From Corbicula japonica (taxonomy: Eukaryota; Mollusca; Bivalvia; Venerida; Cyrenidae): 64,000 bases of DNA. The stretch's first letter is position 1. The number at the start of each line of letters is the position of its first letter. The DNA is taken from assembly GCA_038501625.1 (NCBI GenBank), contig JAZAYU010000081.1, positions 2,976,001-3,040,000 on the forward strand. Reading direction: 5' to 3'. The translations under genes and the position numbers were made by a program. The notes under the pieces are model-generated. The model was given only the letters and a program-made list of their open reading frames with translations. It was not told the DNA's origin and ran no database searches. Shown here piece by piece: positions 45,622 through 56,049 of the stretch.

Positions 45622-47530
45622 CACTCACCGGCATTTCTAATTACACACTTTTTATAGACGAAAATAACTATCAAAACATGGTGTTTATGGTAATTGGTTA
45701 TAACGGGAGTTGTACCTGGAGTTGATGTCTAATCGTAGCACGTTACACGAAAATCCCCATTCGAGTTCATTCATGCGAGGTGAAAATTTGAAATCAGCAT
45801 TTTCCTCGTGCACACATGTACAAAATGTTAGGCAAGTTTGAATTTAGCCAAAATCATTAGAATTCTAGCCAGAGATAAAAAGGCCGGTATAAAAACTCAC
45901 AAAAAATGGCGCGTATGACTTTGGTAGAGAGAGCGCGTGCCGTTGGAATGCTCCAAGCTGGCACGTCAGTAAGACAGGTAAGTTACAAGTCTTTACCTTC
46001 ATTTTACTGCCCTTAAATTGTTTTAATTAGAATAACTACGGCATAACGTTGATATTACGATGATTGAATACCATGTTGAGTGTACGAAAATGACGTAACG
46101 CGATGCACGTGACGTCATATTCGGCGACGGTCATTTACGCTACAAATGCTTTCACAGAACTATTTTAATGTGCAATTAGTTTAAGAATGTCAGTGCTATA
46201 ATAATTCGCTGTTAAAACTTAATCCAATTACTTTTTTCAGATTTTAGAAAAAGTCAAATATTACATAAAATTTGCGCTAAAATCAAATGTTACTCCTACA
46301 CTTCTATTAAGATTCCTAAAATACTGCAACAAAATGGATTGAAAAACCAATACAACAACTCAATATATTAAAACAATGTTTTTTAGGTAGCACGGGTGTT
46401 TAACCGTCAACCCCGGACAATTGCGTTGCTGCAGCAGAAGTTTCTGGCAACCGGAAGTGTAGCTGACCGGCATCGACTACCTCGTCGAAGAGTGACCACT
46501 CTGCAACAAGACAGGCATATTATTTTATCTCACCTCCGCGTACGTCGTCAGATGGCCTCGGAAACCGCCCGGAATACCATTGGCATATTTCAACGCCCAA
46601 TTAGTGACCGGACGGTGCGCAGGCGTTTGCGTGAGAGGGGGTTACGTTGTAGGAGACCGAAAGTGGGGATTGTATTGACACACAGACACCGTGCCTTGCG
46701 ACTGCGTTGGGCCAGGAGACACTTACGAATGACACGAGCTGACTGGGGACACGTTATCTTTGCTGATGAGTCACGTTTCAAAGTGTCCGGTAATGATGGA
46801 CGTCAACGCATCTACCGCCGCATCGGCGAGAGGTTTGCGGAATGTTGCGTGAATCAACGTAATTGGTATGGCAACGGTTCAGTGATGGTATGGGCTGGTA
46901 TCTCACTGCACACGAAAACTGACCTCGTCATCGTCAATGGTAACCTGAATGCAGCCCAATTCCAGAACCAGGTACTCAGGCCACACCTCATTCCCCACAT
47001 GCAAGCAAACCGTCCTATGACTTTGGCGCATGATAATGCACCCTGTCACACTGCCCGCACAACCCGCCAAATACTGCGTAACAACAATGTGCAAGTTATG
47101 GACTGGCCACCGTGAAGCCCGGACCTCAACCCCATCGAGCACGTGTGGGATGAGCTTGGACGGCAGGTGCGGTCATTGAGGCAGCAACAAAATGTGCAAG
47201 AACTATCAAACGACCTTCTGCAGGTGTGGAATGCAATTCCGCAGCGATTTCTTTTTAATTTCATCAATTCTATGCGTGCACGATGTCTGGCTGTCATCAG
47301 GTCGAACGGGGGACATACCAAATATTGAAGTGTGATTTTTATTGTTGATAGTGATGAAATAAAACGGTATCAAGTGTCATACTTCTTTTTTTATTTCTGA
47401 AAAGAAAAATTATGGCATTGACGGCAAAGGTTTTCTCTTTCGAATGGTATATGATAATTTAAAGGAGGTTTCTTATTTTTCTGGAAAATTGGTAAAATAT
47501 GGGGTGTGTAATTAGAACTGCCGGTAAGTG
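45622..47530 (+). mobile_element. Tc1-like DNA transposon, complete ends (1.9 kb)
   Basis: Terminal inverted repeats of 27 bp (CACTCACCGGCATTTCTAAT at left; CACTTACCGGCAGTTCTAAT as complement at right; two mismatches in total). TA dinucleotides flank both ends (45620-45621 and 47531-47532), the Tc1/mariner signature. It is inserted in the 3'UTR of the LINE and carries one two-exon transposase gene on the plus strand. Confidence 0.92.
45906..47328 (+). pseudogene. Tc1-like DD34E transposase, one nonsense codon
   Basis: Exon 1 is 45906-45977 (24 codons, ending TSVRQ). The intron is 45978-46386 (gtaagt ... tttttttag), phase 0. Exon 2 is 46387-47328. Total about 337 residues, the normal Tc1 length. 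The N-terminal half is helix-turn-helix-like and Arg-rich (LPRRRVTTLQQDRH; SDRTVRRRLRERGL). The catalytic triad is D in VIFADESRF, D in LAHDNAPCH and E in SPDLNPIEHVW, with 34 residues between the second D and E. A TGA at 47113-47115, just before SPDLNPIE, removes the catalytic Glu; downstream the frame is open to the natural stop. It would cut and paste DNA at TA sites. Otherwise intact, so recently inactivated. Confidence 0.9.
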
Positions 47531-49213
47531 TATATTACAACATATAAAACATCAATACTTAAAGACAGACACAATTAATCATATACACTATACATGCTAT
47601 AGGCAAATTTCGATTACAAATATGCATTGTGTAAAATTATGTGAAAAACTATATACAAATACAAAAGTAAAACAATTTAAAGAGGTTGTATTTCAAACAA
47701 GTAAGTTTTTAAATGTTTTTTGAATAAATATATGGAAGAGACAGATCTAATTTCATAAGGGATATCATTCCATACGCTCATACCTGTATAGCTGAAACAT
47801 TTTTTAATTAAGTTAGTTTTACCTTTTAAGTGTTCAATATCAGTTCTTGAAGAAGATCGCAAGTTATACCGAGGGTTATTTTAGATACTTTTACAAGGTT
47901 AGTGATGTATTTTGGAACCAAATTATGTATAGATTTGTAGACCAATAGTGCAGTGTGATATTTACATCTTGATTCAAAAGAAAGCCATTTTAGGATATGA
48001 AAAAGATCTTTCGTAGGTGTGCGAACAGGTTTTTTTAAGAATTATTCTTGCTGCTCTTTTTTGAATTTTGTATATTCTATTTAAGTCGCGACGGTTACCG
48101 TTACTCCAAACAATACAACCATATTCAAAAGTAGATGCAATATATGCATTATAGAAGAGTTGTTTCATTTCCATTGTTAGAAAGAAATATAGACGCCTAG
48201 TAATTTTTGTGAATTTTTTCTTTACATTCTGAAGCAATTTATTCCCAACAGATAATTTGAGTTCATGGTTATTATTGATCCTTTGCTTTGAATCAATGAT
48301 CATACATGTTGTTTTGATCGGGTTTATGATCATGTTATTTATTGAACACCATTTTTGCGTTTCGTTTTAACTTAACTGTAGTTTCATTTGTACTACTTCT
48401 AGTTTGCAATCAGATGCGTGTATAGTTGCGTCATCAGCATACATATCGACCCCAGATGTAATTTTTAGCGGTAAATCATTTACGTATAATAAAAATAAAA
48501 GGGGGCCTATGATTGAGCCCTGGGGTACACCAGAAATAATATGACGAGTTTGTGATTTAATTAACTGTTTTCTGTTTGAGAGGTATGATTTGAAAAAAAG
48601 TTATAGCGTTATTTGAGAAGTGATATAATTTTAATTTATAAAGAAGGATGTCATGGTCAACTAGATCAAAAGTTTTTTTAAAATCTAAAAATATTGTTCC
48701 AATCATTTTCCCTGAATCAATTTCCTTTAACCAAGAATCTATTATTTTCACCAAAGCAGTTTGGCAGGAGTGTTGTTTTCTAAACCCCGACTGATACTCA
48801 TAAATTATATTCGTTTGTTGAAAAAATAAATATAACTGATTTGCAATATGTCTTTGAAAAATCTTGGATAGAGTTGGCAAGATAGAAATAGGTCTATAAT
48901 TATTCGCATCTTCCTAACTTCCCCCTTTATGTATAGGAATAACATTAGCAAGTTTTAGTTGATCTGGAAAAATACCTTGCACAATACTGCTGTTTATAAT
49001 TGAAGCTATGGGTACAGATATATAATCTTTACATAATTTGACGATATATGGCCCTAAGTAGTCCAAGCCTGTCAATTTATTAATATCTAGTTTTTCAATT
49101 ATTTTACTTACTTCAAAGGGAGTTATAAGTTAAATGTTAAAACATTTGTGTTTCAGTTTTTCATTTAAATAAACATTAAGGTATTGAAAATGTTCTTTCT
49201 TAATTTCGTTTTT
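47531..49213 (-). pseudogene. LINE ORF2, reverse transcriptase and C-terminus (broken)
   Basis: From 49213 downward the frames read: 'EKLDINKLTGLDYLGPYIV', 'NVIPIHKGG', 'NYRPISILPTLSKIFQRHIA', 'YEYQSGFRKQHSCQTALV' and 'GTIFLDFKKTFDLVDHDILL' (motif A), 'IISGVPQGSIIGPLLFLLYV' (motif B), 'MYADDATIHA' (motif C). The 3' frames are 'MIINPIKTTCMIID', 'FEYGCIVWSN', 'YKIQKRAARIIL' and 'SVWNDIPYEIRS'. Frame breaks and stops are present near 48895, 48590-48550, 48380 and 47870. It ends in LINE 3'UTR sequence at 47531-47670. No RNase H motif is seen. Confidence 0.82.
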
Positions 49214-49289
49214 AGCTCGACTATTCGAAGAATATGTCGAGCTATTGTACTCACTTTGGGCGTCGGCGTCGGCGTCGGCGTCCCGCTTT

Positions 49290-50640
49290 GGTTAAAGTTT
49301 ACGTGCAACCTACCTATATCTTAAAAACTACTATAGCTACAGCTTTTAAACTTGGCACACTTGTTCATCATCATGTCCCGAGTGTGTTTGCCAAGAACCA
49401 TAACTCTAACTTTCATTTTGATCAAATTATGGCCCTTTTTTGACTTAAAATTTCAGGTTAAAGTTTGCGTGCAAGCTACTGTACAAACTCATAACTTCAA
49501 TACTACCTATACTACAGCTTTAAAACTTGGCACACTTGTTCATCATCATGTCCCGTGTGTGTATGCCAAGAACCATAACTCTAACTTTCATTTTGATCAA
49601 ATTATGGCCCTTTTTCGACTTAGAATTTCAGGTTAAAGTTTGCGAGCAAGCTACTGTACAGACTCATAACTTCAATACTACTTATACTACAGCTTTGAAA
49701 CATTCAACACTTCTTCATCATCATAATTCAAGTTTGTCTGCCAAGAACCATAACTCTAATTTTCATTTTGTACAAATTATGGCCCTTTTTCGACTTAGAA
49801 TTTCAGGTTAAAGTTTGCGTGCAAGCTAGTTACTTTCATACTTCTTTTACTATAGCTTTGAAACTTAAGACACTTGTTTACCATCATGACCCTGACTATT
49901 TATGCCAAGATCCATAACTCTTTCTTTCATGATAATCAAATTATGGCCCTTTTTCGACTTAGAATTTCAGTTAAAAGTTTGCGTGCAAGCTACTGTACAA
50001 ACCCATAACTTCCATGCTACTTTTACTACAGCTTTGAAACTTTCAACACTTGTTCATCATCATAATTCAAGTTTGTATGCCAAGAACCATAACTCTAATT
50101 TCCATTTTGTTTTTTAAATTATGGCCCTTTTTTGACTTAGAATTTCAGGTTAAAGTTTGCGTGCAAGGTAGTTACTTAAATACTTCTTGTACTATAGCTT
50201 TGAAACTTAACACAGTTGTTTACCATCATGACCCTGACTATGTGTGCCAAGAACCATAACTCTTTCTTTAATTTTTTTATCAAATTATGGCCCTTTTTGT
50301 ACTTAGAATATCAGGTTAAAGTTTGCCTGCAAGATAGTTACTTTCATACTTCTCGTACTATAGCTTTGAAACTTAAGACAATTGTTTACCATCATGACCC
50401 TGACTATGTATGCCAAGAACCATAACTCTTTCTTTCATTTTTAATCAAATTATGCCCCTTTTTTGACTTAGAATTTCAGGTTAAAGTTTGCGTGCAAGCT
50501 AGTTACTTTCGTACTTCTTGTACTATAGCTTTGAAACTTATCCATCATCATGACCCTGACTATGTATGCCAAGAACCATAACTCTTTGATTTTTTTCAAA
50601 TTACTGCCCTTTTTAGACTTAAAAATTAAGGTTTAAAACT
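49290..50640 (+). repeat. ~175-bp tandem repeat, about eight units
   Basis: Each unit carries 'aaattatggccctttttcga', 'cttagaatttcaggttaaag', 'tttgcgtgcaagcta', 'actatagctttgaaactt', 'ttcatcatcatg-cc' and 'gccaagaaccataactct'. Overlapping 69-94 codon frames (for example 49352-49636) repeat the same peptide and are array artefacts. Confidence 0.88.
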
Positions 50641-50878
50641 TTGTATACCTTTATTTTATCTTACATCATGTTTATTTTCAAAGGCCCATAACTCATCCTT
50701 GCTTTTTTATATTTGATTTTTGCCCTTTTCACTTGAAAGTAGAATTAAGACTTATAAATAATTGTTAAAGGTTCAATGTTAGTGTTTTTCATATGTAATG
50801 CTATAGAAAATGTTTACAACAGATGTACTTAACATACTTTGGTTGAAAGTGTTGAGTAATTGTGGGGTGGGTGGGGGC

Positions 50879-52165
50879 ATATACTATACTATACTATACT
50901 ATACTATACTATACTATACTATACTATACTATACTATACTATACTATACTATACCATACCATACCATACCATACCATACCATACCATACCATACCATACC
51001 ATACCATACCATACCATACCATACCATACCATACCATACCATACTATTACTATATTATTACTATACTATACTATACTATTACTATACTATTACTATACTA
51101 TTACTATACTATTACTATTACTATACTATTATTACTATACTATTACTATACTATTACTATACTATACTATACTATACTATACTATACTATACTATACTAT
51201 ACTATACTATACTATACTATACTATACTATACTATACTATACTATACTATACTATACTATTACTATACTATTACTATACTATACTATACTATACTATACT
51301 ATTACTATACTATTACTATACTATTACTATACTATACTATACTATACTATACTATTACTATTACTATACTATTACTATTCTATGCTATGCTATGCTATGC
51401 TATGCTATCCTATGCTATACTATACTATACTATACTATACTATACTATACTATACTATACTATACTATACTATACTATACTATACTATACTATACTATAC
51501 TATACTATACTATACTATACTATACTATACTATACTATACTATACTATACTATACTATACTATACTATACTATACTATACTATACTATACTATACTATAC
51601 TATACTATACTATACTATACTATACTATACTATACTATACTATACTATACTATACTATACTATACTATACTATACTATACTATACTATACTATACTATAC
51701 TATACTATACTATACTATACTATACTATACTATACTATACTATACTATACTATACTATACTATACTATACTATACTATACTATACTATACTATACTATAC
51801 TATACTATACTATACTATACTATACTATACTATACTATACTATACTATACTATACTATACTATACTATACTATACTATACTATACTATACTATACTATAC
51901 TATACTATACTATACTATACTATACTATACTATACTATACTATACTATACTATACTATACTATACTATACTATACTATACTATACTATACTATACTATAC
52001 TATACTATACTATACTATACTATACTATACTATACTATACTATACTATACTATACTATACTATACTATACTATACTATACTATACTATACTATACTATAC
52101 TATACTATACTATACTATACTATACTATACTATACTATACTATACTATACTATACTATACTATTA
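50879..52165. repeat. (TACTA)n pentanucleotide microsatellite, 1.3 kb
   Basis: Almost pure ATACT repeats, with blocks of ATACC (50951-51043), mixed ATTACT (51044-51375) and ATGCT (51380-51420) in the first half and a uniform run from about 51415 to 52160. A period of 5 keeps three forward frames open for about 500 codons, which explains the Tyr-Thr-Ile-Leu ORFs. Confidence 0.97.
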
Positions 52166-52340
52166 CTATTACTACACCAGCAACACCAACACCACCACCA
52201 ACAACATCAACACCACCACCAACAGCAACATCAACAACAACACCAACAACCAACACCACCACTACCACCACCATCAACAACACCAACAATGACAACACCA
52301 GCAACCAGCATACCATACTGTACTACACCACGCCACACCA
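52166..52340. repeat. CAACAC/CACCAC-rich low-complexity run
   Basis: Imperfect trinucleotide-scale repeats (accaacaccaccaccaac and similar) follow the pentanucleotide array directly, forming a compound microsatellite. Confidence 0.85.
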
Positions 52341-52587
52341 CTATAGGTGGGCAGGGATAGTAAGTTGATGGGTGTGGGATCAGTGGTTTATGGGCTGGGT
52401 TGTGTAAACCCTAAAAAAATCTACAAGAATAAATTAAGTGTAATTTATTGATTTCCTAACTTGGATTAAGAAACTTTTGTTCATGTGTGTTTGTTGGAGG
52501 CGTCATAAACTCCTGAATCATTCCCCAGTTTAAATGAAGCCCAGTTACAATGTGCTTAATAATTCTGACTTTTCGAATAGTCGAGCT

Positions 52588-54030
52588 TGCAGTCGTTTCC
52601 GACTGGCTCTTGTTTGTTAAACATTTAGAAATACTTACGAAATGATCATTTAGTGCATTTAGAATGTTTTGATTCCCTGTTATGATGTCATCATCTATAC
52701 GCAACATAGATGGTAAGTAGTGGCGGGAATAAGACGAATCGCCATTATTTAAACAACAATTTATACTTTCCCAAAGGAATTTAGGATCTTTGCGATCTTG
52801 AACGGCTTTGTTAATGTATGATTTTTTGTTAATTTTAATAAACGAGTTACATTTATTTCGCCAGATGTTGTAGTTTGTCCAGTCTTTGCAGCTCTTGTAC
52901 CTATCACGCCTTTTTTCTGGCTTGCTTAATTTCATCGTTATACCAACCAGGTTGGCGCAATCGCTTTACACGTTTTGATTTAAGTGGTGCATGTTTTGAC
53001 AAAACATTATTGAAGATATCATACAAACAATTTAAAGAGGCATTTGGGTCAATAAACTATTCTATATTTCCTAAATTGGATAGATTTAGGTCTGCGAGGA
53101 AGTCTGACTCGTTAAAATTTGTAAACGATCGGTAAGTTATAGTTTTATGTTTTTCTACATTTTTAATATCATTTTTATATATCATTGTGAATAAGACTGG
53201 AAAGTGGTCACTTAAACCAACCTGCGGTACTAAAACCTCAGGTATAAGATCGGGAGACGTAGCTTAAATATGATCAATAATAGTTGAAGAAGATTTAGTT
53301 ACCCTAGTAGGGGTACTTATTAATTGAGATAGCCCGAAATCACAAATAAGTTGTTCCTATTTCTTGTTACTAAAAATATTTGGTGGCGTAAAATTAATGT
53401 TTAAATCGCCGAGTATAAATAATTCATGGCTAAATGATTCAGCTTTTGACAGCTGCCTTTCATAAATATCTATCCAGGTCTGAGGGGAATTAGGTGGTCT
53501 GTATACAAAATTAGTTAAGAATGGTTCACTATTAGGAAATTTGATTTCTAGCCATACACTTTCGAGATTTTCGTCTTCAATATCAAAGCGTCTCACATAT
53601 GGTATAGTTTCATTGATATACACAAGAATTCCTCCACCAGATTTTAAGATTCTGTCTTTCCTTTCAAAGGTAAAACCGTTAATATGCAAATCCGAATTTA
53701 AGATATTTTCTGTTAAAAAAGTTTCTCATAGGCCAAAAATATCGACAGAACTTACGTCATTAAGTAAAATTTTAACTTCATCTAACTTAGGCAATAAATG
53801 TTGCACGTTAAAACTACCAATGTGTATACCTTTTTTATGGATAGAAAAGTTAAATGCGCAATCTGTTGTCGACCAAGGTAAGACTGGTTGCGAATATGGT
53901 AGACCAGGAGAGTCAATTTCTTTTTCAACATGAGTGGCATTAAGTTTCGTACTATTTTTAGTGTTGAAAATAGTTTTATTAGATATTTTAAATTTTTTAT
54001 CATTTTCGACAACTGAATTGTCACTAAATT
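52588..54030 (-). pseudogene. LINE ORF2, endonuclease and linker (broken)
   Basis: Reading from 54030 downward: 'GSFNVQHLLPKLDEVK', then 'GL-stop-ETFL' (catalytic Glu region, TGA near 53730), 'GGGILVYIN', 'LESVWLEI', 'FVYRPPN', 'LFILGDLNINF', 'SSSTIIDHI' and 'GLSDHFPVLF', i.e. the APE-type endonuclease motif series. The linker frame 52935-52588 includes 'WRNKCNSFIKINKKSYIN', 'DRKDPKFLWESIN' and 'NALNDHFVSIS'. A stop also follows IIDHI. It would nick target DNA to prime reverse transcription; it is inactive here. Confidence 0.8.
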
Positions 54031-54285
54031 ACATTGGTTACACAATGGTAATATTCCTCTTGTTTTAATGTCAACGTTGCTTGCTTCTTGAGTACTAGTT
54101 TCCAGTGTGTCAGAGTTATTATTTAAATGTTTGTCATGTAACAGAGAATTTTGACTGGTCTGTTTGCCAATGCTTGATACTTCATAAAGATTACATTTGC
54201 AAAGAAAATTACATTGACATAGTGTTGCTAGCTGGGTAAATTTGTTATTACAAACCAGTTGTTGGGAGTGTGTGTCATTGAATTC

Positions 54286-54644
54286 CTACCAACGCTGAGC
54301 ACGGTAACAGTTTTGTGCAATATGATTGTTTCTTCCACAATATGAACATGTATTACTGCTTCGTCTTGGCCATTTCCGTCGTTCACTTCTCATACGCCAA
54401 GTATGATCATGGAAATCCATGGATTCTTGCGGCACTGCATCTCTACTGAATTGATCTTGTTTGTGCTTGATGATCACTTTTCCTTTGTTAATCCGTGACA
54501 CAAGTGTTCTGGTCCCTCTTTCGTTAAGATGGATGCCATCTTTATTATAGTAATGGCTCGCCGTTGTTTCATCTCCGTATATAAATGCACTGATGACATT
54601 TATATTGGTAGCAGCTGTGATTTTACATACTTCTGCTATGTATC
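54286..54644 (-). pseudogene. LINE ORF1, C-terminal fragment (SGNH-like plus zinc knuckle)
   Basis: Begins at the truncation point (RYIAEVCKI), passes 'YYNKDGIHLNERGTRTL', typical of the C-terminal block of SGNH/esterase-like ORF1 domains, and ends with the knuckle CSYCGRNNHIAQNC (CX2CX4HX4C), then QRW and a stop at 54286. ORF1 proteins of this type bind element RNA. The N-terminal half is lost to 5' truncation. 54031-54285 is inter-ORF sequence. Confidence 0.7.
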
Positions 54645-54930
54645 TGGAATGATCGAAGCTGGTACCTCTGTAAGGCAGGTATGTCAATTATCAATTGTTC
54701 AGTCGCATTGTTATCATTAAAAAGCAGTCAAATTAAGTTTTATTTACTGTCTTTATTTGTACCTTTGATTCAGGTTGCTAGGAGATTCCACAGGCACCAT
54801 TCTACCATCCAACAACTGATTGATAAATACCGACGGACCGGAAGTGTGATGGATATTCGGCGGCGTCCGCGGCGTAGAGTTACCTCTAGAAGGCAAGACC
54901 GGTATAGCGTAATTTTAACACGGCCGTAAT
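54645..54930 (+). pseudogene. Outer Tc1-like transposase, exon 1 right piece and exon 2 start
   Basis: 'GMIEAGTSVRQ' is followed by donor GTATGT at 54680, a 94-bp intron ending 'tgattcag' at 54773, and then 'VARRFHRHHSTIQQLIDKY' and 'RTGSVMDIRRRPRRRVT'. The splice position after TSVRQ and phase 0 are the same as in the inner Tc1 copy. Similarity stops near 54930, so the rest of the element is lost. Its left piece is at 45391-45434. Confidence 0.72.
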
Positions 54931-56035
54931 AATAACACGTTTTCTAAGGTTTTGATGGTCTCATTTAAAACTTAATTGTTTTATTACGGGAAAGTAAATT
55001 TGCACGAAAATTCGTCTATGACAACATTAAATATTGATTAAATGTTTACAAACTTCTATTGCATTCGAAATAATTGTTCCTATGAAATATCTGGTTGTCA
55101 AATTCGGGAATATCCGCGATTTTGCGTTCAAAAATGGGCTTCGTAAAAAAACCTACCACGCATTGTTTGAGAAATAAATTCATAAAACAAAACGCGGAAA
55201 ACTATAAAAACAAATCATTCTTCATAGTAATTCAGTGCTGATGCAATATCATTCCTTTTAAACATATGTTTAAAGCTTAAAAATTGTCACATATTTTTCC
55301 GTAATGGCGTCATTTCCGTCCGTTCGGTATAATAACTGGAAGTTACATCGTTTAGACTTATTTAACATTCATTTACACTAAAAGGTCTTTTGGTTAAACA
55401 AATTTAAGTATAGGTATCAAAATATTACTACTAAATAAGATAAAAATAGGTGTCTGATGCCACTCAACAGTTTTCATAACGGTCATTTACACCTGCGGAC
55501 ATCGGAAGAAAATTCACTTCCGGGATTTTATTGTTTGTTTTCTTATTTTGCTTTCTTATTTTTAATCTGCTAATTTTACTCTGCTTAACTATAACAAGAA
55601 CATTTAAATCAGAGATATGTTGATTTAAAACTATAAAATGTCAATCTTTTTAATAATAACAATTTACACAAAAAATGTTAAAGGTGGATAAACATGAATT
55701 TTCATAAATCATGAATTCATCAGAAACATGTTCAAATCTAGAAAAATCAAGAAAGATTGCAAGAATATTGCAACTGTACTTGTTGTTAAAATAAAACAAA
55801 AAATATCTGATAAAAAAGTTTAAAACTGTTATCTCGGTTGTTCATATATGTAAATATTTAATCGTCAGTAGTGTTGACCATGAGCAATGCAAGTTACAAG
55901 TTTATATTCAATGATGTTTTCGATAATGGGGCTGATATAAGATTTCTAGAATTGGGGATTGTTTGCAGTAGTTTAGGCTGGTTACATGATAATTTCCAAC
56001 TTTCGAACAAAATCCGCATTAAAATTAAATATTGC
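54931..56035. other. No gene recognised
   Basis: AT-rich DNA. The last ~60 bp (55976-56035) belongs to a repeat whose sister copy is at 59526-59680. Confidence 0.5.
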
Positions 56036-56049
56036 TACCCACAATAGGG
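56036..56049 (+). repeat. Target site duplication, left (TACCCACAATAGGG)
   Basis: 14-bp direct repeat identical to 58257-58270, flanking the foldback-like element. Confidence 0.8.

Larger units (their letters stand above)
49214..52587. mobile_element. TIR element bloated by tandem repeats (3.4 kb)
   Basis: Perfect 16-bp terminal inverted repeats, AGCTCGACTATTCGAA at 49214-49229 and its complement at 52572-52587, lie exactly where LINE ORF2 is interrupted (between SETTA and KNEIKKEHF). I see no clear target duplication. The interior starts with 'gtcgagctattgtactcac' and a (GGCGTC)n run, followed by 175-bp tandem units, a pentanucleotide microsatellite and a CAACAC-rich run. No transposase is present, so it is non-autonomous. 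Confidence 0.75.
45435..54644 (-). mobile_element. 5'-truncated LINE (CR1/L2/Jockey-like), with nested insertions
   Basis: Minus-strand non-LTR element read from 54644 (inside ORF1) to an (ATT)n tail at 45435-45468. Order: end of ORF1 with SGNH-like GIHLNERG and a CCHC knuckle, ORF2 endonuclease, linker, reverse transcriptase, C-terminal region without RNase H, 3'UTR. It is interrupted by a TIR element at 49214-52587 and by a Tc1-like element at 45622-47530; removing these leaves about 3.9 kb. Multiple stops show it is dead. The clade is a guess from domain order. Confidence 0.82.

Noticed and set aside
46590..47321. Minus-strand ORFs of 63-91 codons over the Tc1-like transposase
   Set aside because: Antisense shadows of the transposase exon, which has the DDE motifs and splice sites on the plus strand.
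50810..52368. Three overlapping ~500-codon Tyr-Thr-Ile-Leu ORFs
   Set aside because: All come from the (TACTA)n microsatellite, whose period of 5 keeps three frames open.
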